Counted from the stretch's first letter, positions 1 through 10,584 are shown. The stretch is 64,000 nucleotides of DNA from Ligula intestinalis (GCA_036362985.1 JAYGXS010000010.1:8118677-8182676); one strand, 5' to 3'. Program-made: numbers and translations. Notes: generated from the letters alone by a model not told the origin.

Positions 1-3000
1 TAACCATATGTTTTGGGGAAATTGAAAGAAGTCTCATATGGAAGGAATTTCCTATGCTATTACGAAAGAGAGAACCAAACTGCAAATTAATGTTGATAAT
101 ACTAAGAATGAACTCAAAAATAAATAAAATAGGTATAGAGAATATCCCTTCCAGAACTGGAAAATTTTATGTAAAATTGTTCAGATTGAAGTTAAGCCAA
201 GTTAAAAGAACCAAATTTGTTTGCAGTTACATTGAACACTTGTGTTTAAGAAATTATGTTTAGCTATCCTGTTAAGTTTTAATGCACAAAATGGAATGAC
301 AGAAGAGTTTTTGTTTGAATGCAGCAATAAACCTCAAATGTCCTTCAATAAAAACAAAATGTCAAACAAGTTTTCGTAGATTTAACACAAATAATGCTTT
401 ATTAAATGTAAGTCGTGAAGGGAAATAGTTTTTTAAATACTTAACGATCCCTTTTTACTTTATTTAGAAACGGAACGCATGAAAGAATAATAAGAATTTC
501 AAAAAATGGCAATGTATAGGGCCAGTTTTTTTTAATTCGCCAGTATATATCTGAAAGTGGAATAAATCTACTCATGCGAAAGGTAAATCCTTATAAAAAA
601 GAACGTTCCTCTATTTCCAGTCAAATTAAATCGTTTATCTTCAGAAAACTTAAAGAAATACTCAAAATTCTCAAATTTTATTGTGACATTACGTAGGAGA
701 AATTTAATATACACAGAAGTTTGTCAGCCGAATATCTTATCACAGCAATTTCTAAGCGGTAACCATTTATGGAAAGTTTTTTATCAATCTTAGTAAAAGT
801 CGTTTCAGAGTTATACTGCTGACATGATTTACTGTTGACAATGTAGTTTGCTCTATCAAGGCATTTCTACAAAGAAGCAACATGGTCATCATTCTAAGAC
901 TTATATCCAAAAACACTTTCTTTCGGTAAATACTCTTTATATATACCTTTTTTAGGTTTTGGTGTAAACGTCGAACAGATGCGCAAATTATGAATTGATC
1001 TGTGAAGAAAGGAAAAACAAGCAATTTAATGACACCTTTTTTCGATGACATTCAATCAATACGTAACCGGTAAGAACAGACTTTACAGAATAATTGACTT
1101 AAAAATTTCTTTTTTTTATAGACATTGGTTGCTTCAAGATTTCAACTTAGCCCAATATCTTAAGTTATATTTTTAATTTAGAGCTCTTTTTACGTCTCTA
1201 GAACCACGACATTATCGAGAAAATTTCATATTCCTTTACGAACACTAAGTAATTCCTATAGTTCTTTTAAGTACGTAATAGGCCCTATGCCACTCATTAC
1301 TATTCTATGTTTTGCTCTAAACATTCACACTGATATTGGAGTTATTATCAAACTTAGACAAATTACGGAAAATAACGTGGTCAATGGCAACCATTGTATA
1401 TGAGGTAAACAAAATGAGCTTCATTTCTTAACCAAAACCCACATTAAATTCAAGGCCATTTTTGTTGGAAAACCTGGCAGCTATTCTCGAATGCAAAATC
1501 CTGTCCGTTTGATGCCAACCCGACAAAAGCAGGAGTGTGTAGTGAAAAATAAACTGCTGATCGCATTTTCATGTTGCAGAAAATCCTTGTTGGGCGTTTC
1601 ACCTAGAAATTGAAAAAAAAACATGGACAATACACTCTGGCCGCACTACTTCGAAAATTTGCCACTGTCGAATATTGAAAGAGTTCTATTTTTGGCGTCC
1701 GCACTGGGAAATATAGTTAGCCCTAGGGGGAAGGGTAGGGCAACACCTACAGTTAGGTGCAACTGGCTCCTGACGATAAATAAGACAGAATCTCCATTCT
1801 AGCCTCTGTTGGCTTTGTCTGGTCTTGTCACCCGCGTTGACCTCAAGTGGGCATAACAGATTAGGCAAATTATGCAAACCACTTCATTCACAGCAGAATA
1901 CATGCTATTCAGAGATACTTTTAACTTCCGTTCTCATAAAATGCTTATTGATTTCGGTATGCCATCCACTGAGTACCAAAAGAGAAAGTTGGATTTTTAA
2001 GCAAAATGCGTGCTGACAGTGACACGTCTGCATAAAATGCAGTACGTATGAAAAACCCGGATTTTCTGTGCACCCCAGTACAAATAAAATTACCATAAAC
2101 TCCTCTCATCTAGAAACGTTTATCACGACGATTTAATATTCGTGTACAATCGATCTTAATTATCTCTCAGAGGTTGAGTGTGAGAACCTACTGTGCTACT
2201 AAATGCTTATGATCAACGTGAACACAACAAAAAGCCCTTATTTGACCTTAAAAGCCTCCAGATATTAGGACGGCCACGTTGCTTTTGTCGATAGGGGATT
2301 GAATAAGTTCTCCATTCTAGGTTTGACACCCTAGTCTTGGATCGAGATTGCCATGTAACTGCTGTGTGACTGCCCCTCCGCCGGTGTTCTGACGGCCGTA
2401 AAAAACTTGCTAACAAGAAGGTAAACCAACAGAGTAATGCTTGACTTGAGCCGAATTTAGTCACCGTTGCGCTTAGGCTTTACGTGCGTCAGCCACTTTG
2501 CTTTGTCGTCCATGTGTTCCTGCAAATATGTGCTCCGGGCATAATTAACCCCAAACTCAGGCCTTGACTGAACCAATTAACATCCAAACACTCACGCGGA
2601 CATACTCTGCTGCTCACACACTCCCGAACGGACCAATTATTCGATCACTTTAACAAACAGTCATTTCAGAGGAGCCATCAGTTTTGTGAACCGAAGAAAT
2701 CGCTCCTCACGACCAACATTCTTTCACTATTGGACGGACCGAACTTATTCTGTGTGGCTAAAGTTTCTCGCTTATTCTAAATCGTGCACGCTTTATGTGT
2801 GGGTGGCGTACTGCGTAATTTTGCGCATAATATTTACAATTAACATGTACCTGGAAATAGTTACCACTGCGCAAATAGTTCTTCTCAATTTCGGATCGTA
2901 AGGTGCAGGAAAGGTTGAGGTTAGTGCGTCCCTTCGTTAACCTGCCACGTGAACGAAGTGAGGTAACCAAACCTAATACCTGTGCGTGTGTTGTCCTTCA

Positions 3001-4015
3001 GCTTAGAACGTTGGGAGTGGACAACGCCTATGTTTTCTATTTTTTCTGTTATGATCCGCATATTTTTTGAAAGTAGAAAGGGGCACATAGGTCTTAGCGA
3101 CAGAAATATGTTTTTTAACAACAGCAGACTGCCACTTTATACTGCACACCCTTATGACAGCGTGGGTATATTCGAACCCGCCAAGTTATTTTTTTGGAGG
3201 TGATATATGTGCGTAAATGAGGCAAAGCTAAGAACAACAGGTACAAGAATGAGATAATTAATGAGCTCATGATAAAGACATGCAGAACTTATGCCTGTGA
3301 CTATGACTTGAATGGTATCAAAAAATAAACAGACAGGGATGAAAAATGTGCATGTAATTTCGTTTTTTGCAGGCATGTATTGAGGGGTATTTTAAACATT
3401 GATTTTTTCTTAGAGGAAATTCGCTAATAATTATTCTGCATTTGAGACGTCGCACACGCTGACCGGTAAGCGAAAATATTGTGCATGCAAAGAAGCCTTC
3501 AACCATCTTTGTATGCTGCTATTTCTAAGACTAATCCATTACAGCAATTACAAAATCCAACTTATAAAACACAAGCCAAAAAAGTGCATTCAGGGATTTT
3601 ACCCCATTAAGAAAACACTACTTAAGCCCTGCATGGACATAGCCATACTCGTTGTGGATGTAAATGGCTGAAAATAGCTGACCGAATTACCAACTAGAAA
3701 GAAAATTCAACGCAATTCTTTACTGTCGTTCCTCTTCCGAGGAAACTAAACTTGATCTTGTGTGGGCTTAATAGAGTCACTATAAACTGTCCTTGAGTTT
3801 TGATCAATGAAGAGATCAGTTTCATAAACTGTTTATCGGAGACGCGTATCCGGAAAAATTTGTCGGAATGTATTATTGCGACAGACAAGAAAGCTCCTCC
3901 GAATTATCTGTTCGAAAAATTATATGAGTACCTTTCTTCCTTTTCAAGAGTGATTATATGCGAACACGATCAGACGACGACTTCGATGCACGATTGAGCG
4001 AACATACACCACGTC
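1..4015. other. AT-rich DNA without recognisable gene
   Basis: Only short chance reading frames, none with a recognisable domain or splice context. Two more GC-rich patches (about 1690-1870 and 2230-2470) share short phrases such as a 'tctccattctag' block and may be fragments of an old dispersed repeat, but the match is too weak to name. Confidence 0.55.
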
Positions 4016-4019
4016 TAGA

Positions 4020-4450
4020 CTATTTTATATCGGCACACCAATGGCAAGTGCCTTTAGAACAACTAACGGCTGCACGCAAAGGCATAAGAAAACGCATCGA
4101 GCTGAACATACATCAAAATGCTTGCTTGGGTGCAAAATAAGATAGCAACGATTTTCATGGGGTTCCTGGTGGGCACTGCCTAAGTTTGAACTTAAGGTCG
4201 AAATTCGAGCAACCACCGGGTATCTCCTGCGATTTGCACGGGCCGCTGCAAGACGAAGAAAAAAACCGAACCACAAACGCAGCTGGATCACGTGATCAAC
4301 CTCAAATTGTCTTGCTAAGGACGAATTTATAGAACGCAACCTCATTTCCTTTCCAGTCCTTCCACGCCCAGCTGCTGTCCTGCCCCTACGCACCTTCTTA
4401 ATCGTGCTAGGCAGCCTTTAATCGTACTGTGATCTAAGTTGTTTCGAAAA
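4020..4450 (+). repeat. Dispersed repeat Y, copy 1
   Basis: This block matches 20380-20770 in the same orientation. The clearest shared parts are around 4220-4255 (a 'tctcctgcgatttg' block followed by 'ggccgctgcaa', against 20611-20640) and around 4285-4320 ('cacgtgatcaacct', against 20680-20700). The block is more GC-rich than its surroundings. No terminal repeats or coding domain were found, so the class is unknown: it could be the 3' part of a LINE or a SINE. Confidence 0.6.
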
Positions 4451-4614
4451 CTTTTCTCTCTCCTTCCTATTCTCTATTACCATGCACACCAGAATTTTAT
4501 ACAAACGGCTCGTTCTCTATCAAATCTAAACCCTCTTTGTCGCTACTCAGTTAAGCAGTATTTTGTTTTTGCCAATAGACCAGAATATACAATTTCCAGG
4601 CAGCAGTTAAGAAG

Positions 4615-4805
4615 AAGATGAATGTGCGATCACTGGAAAAAGGACTTTATTTTCCTGACCTTTCGGATTCCCTCGGGAATCCTTTATCATAGGTAACCGA
4701 AGAACAGCCTGAAACATGCGCAGATAGGGTCAGTTTCCCGAGGGAATCCGAATTGGCAGGAAAATAAAGTCCTTGTTCCAGTGATCGCATCTTCTTCTTC
4801 TGAGT
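4615..4805. mobile_element. Tail-to-tail pair of PLE ends (palindrome, no body)
   Basis: The left half (4615-4735) is the reverse complement of the terminal repeat of the PLE at 48788-50185. The right half (about 4736-4802) is the same terminal repeat in plus orientation, ending in a 'gtgatcgcatcttcttcttc' block. Both halves contain the hammerhead-like tail: a GGATTCCC/GGGAATCC stem II, a GAAA-related core and then AAAATAAAG. No reverse transcriptase or endonuclease sequence lies between them. The unit is therefore two PLE termini fused in inverted orientation, about 190 bp and resembling a MITE. Such inverted terminal arrangements are known for Penelope-type elements. Confidence 0.75.
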
Positions 4806-5865
4806 ATTTTGTTGCATTAATAAGCAATGACCGTTAGCAGTTAAAGCTGATCTGATGGCGTCGCCACAAATGAGTTTAATTAGCGGTAAGACAACAATGC
4901 ACTTTTACTGAGTATTTTTAGCTTTTTCCACGCATCATTGCTTCTTGGCTTTTCTGCCTCTCCTCCTCACTGTTATATTTTTGCGTTTATGGTGAAACCA
5001 CGTAAGTTGAGTTATTATTGGGTATAAAAAGATTGCAAAACGAAACATCTTGAGCGTATGTATGTAACAGTTCTACTGAGCCAATTTTGGAATTGTCACG
5101 CGGTACTTTCGCAGAGAGTGGTGGCCGGGCAGGCGATGTAAAAGTGCACTCTATTAAGGGCACTAACAAAGTAAGTATGATCACCGCTGAAGAAGACTAC
5201 AGGGGAAATTTTCTTAATCCATGCTTGCATAATATAGAACAAGCGTGACAGAGTGCACCCCGTAGCATCCAGTCGTACTTTTGAATCGGTTGATTTTAAC
5301 AGTTATGCTATTTCAAAGGTTTTGATATGAACATCGAACAAAATGAACGTTTATTAAATAAAGCTTAGAAGCACAGAGCTTTGTCAAAAGTTTGCTGGAA
5401 TTAAAAAGTCAATATTTTAGTAACTGTGATTAAATAGCGGAAATATTTTTAAAATATATTGACTGAGGAAACATACTTTTGATATAAAGAAGATCGTTGC
5501 GGTTATCCATTTAAGCTTCAAAATGATTTAGAATTATTCTGCTAACATATATTTTGTTACGTCTGCTGAACATAGGGATTATTAAGGAAACTTAATGTTT
5601 CTCAACAAACGGCTAGTAATGCTTAAGTTCAGCAATGACACCCATGTAAGCATTCAAGAAGACAAGATAGGCGAACGAATGTGTTCGATCAATTCATTAT
5701 CAGGGAGGGCAGAATTAGGGAAAGTTTAAGCAACCATTCAGTAGTTATTAGGCGGAAGAGGGGGGAAAGATATTAAGGGATCAAATGGGTCAGATTATAT
5801 TCATAATTGACGGCTACATTGGAGACGGAGGAGGATAGGAAGGGGTCCGACAATTTATTCACATC
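4806..5865. other. No recognisable feature
   Basis: AT-rich DNA with no domain-bearing frame. From about 5820 the sequence becomes GC-richer ('ggaggataggaagggg'), which probably belongs to the SINE that follows. Confidence 0.5.
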
Positions 5866-5869
5866 TTTC

Positions 5870-6080
5870 CGTCGTGCTTGTCCCGAGATTCAAACCCGGG
5901 ACCTTTGGTCATTGGGTTTACCACCCTACCTGGGTTCGAATCTCGGGGGTTCCGACCCCTGAGATTGGATATGACTGGCTGATGATGGCTAACAAGCGAG
6001 AAATGGCCATTCCAATCTCCCCTGTCTTTGCCGGATCCACTTTATCATATTCTGAGGTGGCTAAGCGACATGCCTGATAT
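5870..6080 (+). mobile_element. tRNA-promoter SINE carrying a hammerhead ribozyme, copy 1
   Basis: Non-autonomous element shared with 58180-58390 (minus). In plus orientation it has a B-box-like block (GGTTCGAATCTC, about 5933-5944), a 'ttccgacccctgagattgg' block, a hammerhead motif (5973-6017) and a tail containing 'ctttgccggatcca'. Immediately upstream, at 5880-5905, a second tRNA-like head lies in minus orientation: the reverse strand reads GGTGGTAAACCC, then a T-arm CCGGG-TTTGAAT-CTCGG. Copy 1 is therefore partly head to head. A- and B-box sequences suggest RNA polymerase III transcription. By architecture, not by sequence, it resembles schistosome SM-alpha elements, which also pair a Pol III promoter with a hammerhead. 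Full element length is uncertain. Confidence 0.65.
5973..6017 (+). ncRNA. Type I hammerhead ribozyme motif in SINE
   Basis: The catalytic core CTGATGA is at 5979-5985 and GAAA at 6000-6003. Stem I is GACTGG (5973-5978) against CCAATC (6012-6017), 5 of 6 paired. Stem II is GCT/AGC around the loop AACA, with an outer T-A pair and one G-G mismatch. Stem III lies in the perfect 10-nt palindrome AATGGCCATT (6002-6011), too tight for a normal hairpin but suited to pairing between two molecules. Cleavage is predicted after UU at 6011. The minimal palindromic stem III matches what is known of animal PLE and retrozyme hammerheads, which are thought to act as dimers. Confidence 0.7.
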
Positions 6081-6118
6081 CGCTCAAGTACGAGCCTCAA
6101 GGCACTTCCGCGACAAGT

Positions 6119-6390
6119 GTGTGCTCTAACCAGATAGATCGGATGAGCACCTTTGTGAGAAACCCTGGTCAGCTGGACGATGATGGAGCTCCAGCCCCGC
6201 TCCGCAGAGGATCTAGCGCCAATAGACGGAGAGCGAACGAGAAGTCAATGGTAACTCCTATAAAAAAGTGTGAGACGTGTACAAACACTAACCTCCGACG
6301 ATGCAAGCCTGTACGCTTTCGAAACGTCAGGATATTATACCCATTTTTCCCGAGATCGCCTCTTCTTCTTATATATATATTCACTCAGAA
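6119..6390 (+). mobile_element. PLE 3' tail fragment, same lineage as 55803-57950
   Basis: The block matches the reverse complement of about 55803-56030. Shared landmarks are 'gaaaccctggtcag', 'agcgccaatagacggagagcg' (in parts) and the tail 'cgaaacgtcaggatattata'. It carries the stretch after the GIY-YIG domain and the terminal hammerhead-like motif but no reverse transcriptase. It is thus a severely 5'-truncated copy. Confidence 0.75.
6292..6332 (+). ncRNA. Minimal PLE hammerhead motif
   Basis: The core is CCGACGA at 6295-6301 (one change from CTGANGA) with GAAACGTC at 6321-6328. Stem II is AAGC (6305-6308) with GCTT (6315-6318). The self-complementary ACGT gives a stem III of only two pairs per molecule, the form described for metazoan PLE hammerheads. 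The counterpart on the minus strand at 55846-55883 reads CCGATGA. Confidence 0.6.
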
Positions 6391-6565
6391 ATGTGCGAAC
6401 ACCGATCGAATAGGCTTCCGAACTATACAAAGTTCATGTGGCGGTCAGAAGTCCCCAACGGTTGATGCTTGGCTGATGAAGGCTAATAAGCCCGAAACAG
6501 TTCTGTATCAAGTTACCCCCAGATGCTGTCATACCCCACTTACTGATATATATATATATATAAAG
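6391..6565 (+). repeat. Short repeat module ending in an AT microsatellite
   Basis: Shares 'cagaaatgtgcgaacaccga' with plus 55635-55660. Its right part (6500-6545) is found in inverted orientation at 55728-55775. The module contains the hammerhead at 6467-6512 and ends in an alternating AT run (6546-6562). The counterpart near 55.7 kb also borders an AT run. It may be a small non-autonomous element or the 5' terminus of the adjacent PLE lineage. Confidence 0.5.
6467..6512 (+). ncRNA. Near-canonical type I hammerhead ribozyme
   Basis: CTGATGA lies at 6473-6479 and GAAA at 6494-6497. Stem I is CTTGG (6468-6472) with TCAAG (6508-6512), five pairs including one G-U. Stem II is GGCT/AGCC closing an AATA loop, with an A-C mismatch next to the core. 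Stem III is CAG/CTG around TT, preceded by the required A15.1-U16.1 pair (6497 with 6506). Predicted cleavage follows A6507 (a GUA site). All three stems and all core residues can be assigned in one reading. The weak point is the 2-nt loop of stem III, which again favours a dimer. Confidence 0.7.
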
Positions 6566-6569
6566 TAAA

Positions 6570-8390
6570 CTATGTGTTATAAACAATCCGAATGAAGTAG
6601 TTTCCCCTTGTATCCGTTTCTTAGTAAAATACGCCACTTTAATGCCTAAACTTGAAGAAGGGAGCTGTGTCGCTACCTTATCATCAATTATTGGCACGGG
6701 AAGAAGCGTGCGGACGGATATTGAATTGGCCCTTGGCCACAAGAGCCTTGAGGCCGCTACAAATGCTTTTTATTTGTATATTGCTTTTACGTCACCAGGT
6801 CACCTAACCTGTTACTTATTATTTCTAAGGCTTAAATGCCAAGTTACGAGATATTATCAAGCCTTCGCAAATTTCGGTATTTTGCATGGCTTCTCCACGA
6901 ATTATATACCGTAAGTCTTAAGTGTTCTCGTCCTATCCGACAGACACTGGATCGAATTTCAGCACTGTCGGCCTCTGCGGGGAGGTATCGTGCAGTAGGC
7001 TGGTGTTAGACAGTTGTACCGTCCACTTACCTGAAAATGCCGCTCACATGCCACAGCAGGCCGAAGCGAACGTGATTTTCTAGTAGACTTGTCTTACAAT
7101 TACTGCACCATTTCTTCCCTCTTCTACCTGTTTCCTCCCCAGTAGGGTGCGAGGAATCACTGGGCAACTGTGCTGACACAAACTCACAACCTTTTTCGCT
7201 AAGGAATTGCTCCGGAGTACCATAAGCACATTCAGACACATATGACTTCCACGTCTTTGGTTATACCGGACGATTTAATACCTGCTTCGACTCCGGTATC
7301 CTCTAAATTGATAGACAAAGCCATAAACCCGTCAGTGCTTTAAGTAAGACCAAAAGACCAATTAAACGTAAATGCTCGTAGGGTTTAGCTATTCATTATG
7401 AAGTCTGCCTAATAATAAAATTAAAATGGGTGCGCGCAGCGACATTTCAACAATACAGGCCAGTAACAGTATTGATAGGAGAGCTGCCATCAGACGTGTT
7501 GGAAAATGACACAGAAGATGCTGGGAGAAGAAGCGCATTCAATTGATTCTGTTCACTTATGACCGCACTGGGCAGCAGATACAGCATTAAATACGTAAAT
7601 GAGTATAGTACGTTTTGGTCAGTTGAAGGATAAAGAAAATAAGATACAAGCTAATCTACTAGGATTTCATTTTCGCTTCTCATTTTGTTTTCTGGCTGTG
7701 AAAGTGTTCAGTTGCAAAGCGGATGCATTTTATAATCGAGGATATACGACACAAAAGATTAACGTGGTATTAAAGGACATATAAACTTTTGAATATGCGT
7801 TCGCTGTAAACAGAAAGGCTTAGTTATTCTCTGATTTATCGTTGCATTGTTTACTTGTTTACTTTCCAATAGCTAAATATACCACTGTGTCATGGATGTG
7901 TCGGTAAAAGAGATCAAGTCATCTCAGGTGAACCGTCATTAAAAATTTAGTTCTGTGGTAGAAGTAAATACAAAGCTGGTAACCCAAGCCCCGTGTGAGC
8001 AGCCGTACGAGTAAAAAAAATGAATAGTATATTATACGTATTTAGTCACATACATATTCATGGCAGGCAGTCAGGTAAAACGATAGTAAACACGATGGCA
8101 TATATAGAAAACTAAGAAAGGAATAAGCAGAAGAGCCGCTGGGTTACGTCTGTAAGCAGTTTGTCAATGCTTGGTGCTATCGCCGAAACTCCTGTCCATG
8201 GAAGGAAAGTTGGTGTACAAGGACATGACATCACATGATCAACTGATTTCCTATCCTGATTTACCTGATTAGGCAATCACGCGGTCAAACTGGATCCAAT
8301 TGTCATGCTGCATCGAATTGGCATATGTGTATCGGCCGGCAGCTATGCATTTGTGTGATGAGGCAAGTCCCACACACATAGGGACACGTA
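6570..8390. other. No recognisable gene
   Basis: AT-rich sequence with short chance frames only. No repeat shared with the rest of the window was spotted. Confidence 0.5.
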
Positions 8391-8394
8391 CCGA

Positions 8395-8625
8395 TATCGA
8401 GAAGAATAAGAAGAAGCCTCGATCGCTTGGACAATACGTTTATCCACCTGACTAGCCACGCACAAGAAGGCAATTAACGTTAATTGTCACTGTATGTTTG
8501 CAGTAATGACTGTATCCTTTAATACTGCAAAATTCTGTGCATGCAAGTCCCGTTTCTGCTACTGTGTCCTGATGATGAATCAGCGACGGATGTCGAAAAG
8601 CAAAGCGAATAAACTTTCCCCGCAT
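8395..8625 (+). mobile_element. PLE lineage 1: inverted end plus 3' tail
   Basis: 8398-8450 is the reverse complement of the lineage-1 terminus ('gcgatcgag' followed by cttcttctt). 8452-8620 is the plus-strand 3' region, recognisable by 'tgtatgtttgcagtaatgac' and a core CTGATGA at 8570-8576. The GAAA is altered by insertion (GAAAAGC) and is followed by GCGAATAAAC. The structure is the same as at 9813-10580 but without any coding body. It abuts the minus-strand PLE starting near 8626. Confidence 0.7.
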
Positions 8626-9812
8626 CTAACACCTACACTTTTCCCCGTCCACCGGTGGCCGGTGTCAAGAGAGAGTCAAGAAGACCAGAGATGAGTTCCG
8701 GCACAACTGGCTGGCGCGGAGCGACACCAAGCCTTGCCTCCATGTCCGACATTAGCTAAAAGAGCACCACCAGAATAATGCCTTCAGTTTCCTGATCTGG
8801 AACCCGTGTTTAACTAACGCATCTACCATGTGGCCCATACGTACCAGAACATAGTCACTTTCATGTGCTAAGAGATCACGGCTCTGTGTTATACGATATC
8901 AACGTCTGCAGGTTGCGCTGTACTGCGTCTAACTCTCATGTAGAATTTACACATTCAGTGGCATGCGGTTATTTTTATCTGGACGCTACCGAATTACTTT
9001 CAACTAATGTAACATTTCTGAATTTAGTGTTGTAGCTCATATTGTGTTCACCGGAACGAGTTTGTTTGTTCGCTGACGTTTTGGACAGCTGGGCCAGCTG
9101 TTATTTATGAAAGCGTAAACTGACTATATCGATCAGCTCTTTAAAGTTGTGTTTGTACGTGCTGGCCTTAGGTTGATCAATTTTTCTCAGTTCCCTGCTT
9201 GGCCTTCCGTGGCGAATTCGGCATAGCGTGACGGCAGCTAGTGTTCAGTTGCATTTCTATGGTAGAGAAGGATGGTACTCCTGTTCCCTCTGCCAGCCAT
9301 ATTCATTTGCAAATCATATGTTTGTCTTGACCTTGTCCAGCCCTTTACTCATCTAATGGCGTGTGACTTTGTAGGCCACGGGAAAGTCTAGCTGCTTCTG
9401 ACGAAGTTGACCTGTGCATACCATGGCTCAGGCATCAGTTTTTCTGCTTTTGGTCTTCTTTGGCCTACGGCAGTCGCTGCTTGATTACAGGAGTTGTTGC
9501 CAATCTCTTCGATATGTGTTGCAGGCTGCGAGTCGGGGTCTAGTCTTCGAAATGCCACTTTGTGTTCGTGCAGGCGGGCCTGCAATGTGCCCCCTGTTTC
9601 TCCAACGTATTTGCAGTCTCCATTGTTGCAACCTATTTTGTAGACAATAGTTAAGATTTCACTGGGCCAGTCTGTCTTTAGGTTCCATCACACAGGTGCG
9701 TATTGTCGCCCGAGTTCGATTGGCTATACCTACTCCAGCGGGTTGAAACAGTCGAGATACTGCCTCAGAGACATCTTTTATGCAAGGAATAGTCCTCTAG
9801 ACTTCAGGTTGC
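8626..9812 (-). mobile_element. PLE lineage 2, truncated duplicate of 11583-12790
   Basis: Nearly identical over about 1.2 kb to 11583-12790, in the same orientation. Shared landmarks include 'gtcaagaagaccagagatga' and the endonuclease region. On the minus strand it holds the end of the ORF (about 9790 to 9388) and a long 3' region down to 8626. The 5' side is cut near 9812 where the lineage-1 element begins; the partner copy continues into a reverse transcriptase domain. Confidence 0.8.
9388..9790 (-). pseudogene. PLE C-terminal GIY-YIG endonuclease fragment (lineage 2)
   Basis: Reading the minus strand from about 9790 gives a linker (DVSEAVSRLF..PAGVGIAN, then MEPKDRL). The endonuclease domain follows, with GCNNGDCKYVGETGG and LQARLHEHK motifs, ending in AEKLMPEPWYAQVNFVRSS and a stop at 9388. 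YVGETG is the second signature of GIY-YIG endonucleases in Penelope-like elements; the domain nicks target DNA for reverse transcription. A stop lies between linker and domain, and no reverse transcriptase remains upstream, so this is a relic. Confidence 0.75.
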
Positions 9813-9899
9813 TCTTCTGAAGAATACTCGATCGCTGGGAAAATATGTTTATATGCCTGATGTTTTGACATCCGTCGGGGATTCGTCAGAAGGCGTCAG

Positions 9900-10436
9900 A
9901 TACTGAAGCCGAAAGACCCACTGCCACGGAAGGAAACATCTGGGGTCGTCTACAGGATCTGGTGCAGTTGCGGTCAAAGCAACTATGTCTGGGAAACTGG
10001 CAGATTTCTCAGAATGCAAATTAGCAAACATGCGGCAGCAATGCGGCGAAATGATTTCAATTCTTAAGTTGCGGCTTATTCGACGAGACCCAGCCACAGT
10101 TTCAAATTTGATGAGGCCGAAATTCTCGCAAGAGGTGACAATCGGGTGAGCCGAGAACTACTTGAGTCATGGTTCATGGGCCCCCAATCCATAAACAAGT
10201 GCAAAGATTTGCCTAATCCATATTCAATCCTGAGATTCAATTTGGCCAAAGCAAGCCGTCACTTGAGGAACGGGCAGGCCACCGCCTCATCGTACGCCAA
10301 CACCGGGGAGCCAGACGGCCGAGCAATCATCACGCCCGAGCTCACCGCCCGTGATGAAAGTTCAACAGGTCAGAGCCCGCGTGCCATCCAACAATCAAGA
10401 AGGCTGTATGCTTGCGGTACTGACTGTAAGCTATAA
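9900..10436 (+). pseudogene. PLE endonuclease and C-terminal tail (lineage 1)
   Basis: The plus-strand frame reads LKPKDPLPRKETSGVVYRIW, then CSCGQSNYVWETGRFL, a basic stretch, an in-frame stop after RRNDFNS (near 10065), then FKFDEAEILARGDNRVSREL and LLESWFMGPQSINK. It continues open to a stop at 10434-10436. In the endonuclease signature YVGET the glycine is replaced by tryptophan (YVWET), so the domain would probably be inactive even without the stop. Similar sequences occur at 48898-49910 and 60985-61480. Confidence 0.75.
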
Positions 10437-10477
10437 ATACTGCAAACGTCTGTGCATACTTTACCTTTCTGCTACTC

Positions 10478-10522
10478 ATGTCTCTGATGACGAATCCGCG
10501 ACGGATATCGAAACGTCAGGCG
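10478..10522 (+). ncRNA. Minimal PLE hammerhead motif (best lineage-1 copy)
   Basis: CTGATGA at 10484-10490 and GAAACGTC at 10510-10517. Stem II is ATCCG (10494-10498) with CGGAT (10502-10506) around the loop CGA, extended by a G-C/A-T step with a one-base bulge. GTCT before the core can pair with AGGC after the site as stem I. The ACGT palindrome makes a two-pair stem III, fitting a dimeric hammerhead. Cleavage is predicted after C10517, nine bases before AATAAA... in the tail. Degenerate relatives lie at 9855-9889 (minus), 15627-15668 (minus) and 16113-16165 (plus). Confidence 0.65.
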
Positions 10523-10584
10523 AATAAACATATTGTCCCAGCGATCGAGTCTTCTTCTTCTTCTCAATTGCTTCCTGGGACACG

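Larger units (their letters stand above)
9813..10580 (+). mobile_element. PLE lineage 1, 5'-truncated copy with inverted terminal tail
   Basis: The left border (9815-9895) is the reverse complement of the element's own 3' terminus. The body then runs plus from about 9897 to 10440, and the right terminus ends with CGAATAAAC, 'gcgatcgagt' and a cttcttctt run (10518-10565). It is inserted at the 5' edge of the minus-strand element at 8626-9812. Inverted terminal copies flanking a truncated body are a known Penelope pattern. Confidence 0.8.

Noticed and set aside
5880..5945. A functional tRNA gene
   Set aside because: A T-arm and A-box-like sequence are present but no acceptor stem or convincing anticodon arm can be folded. 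The sequence recurs near 58.35 kb linked to a hammerhead, so it is the head of a SINE.
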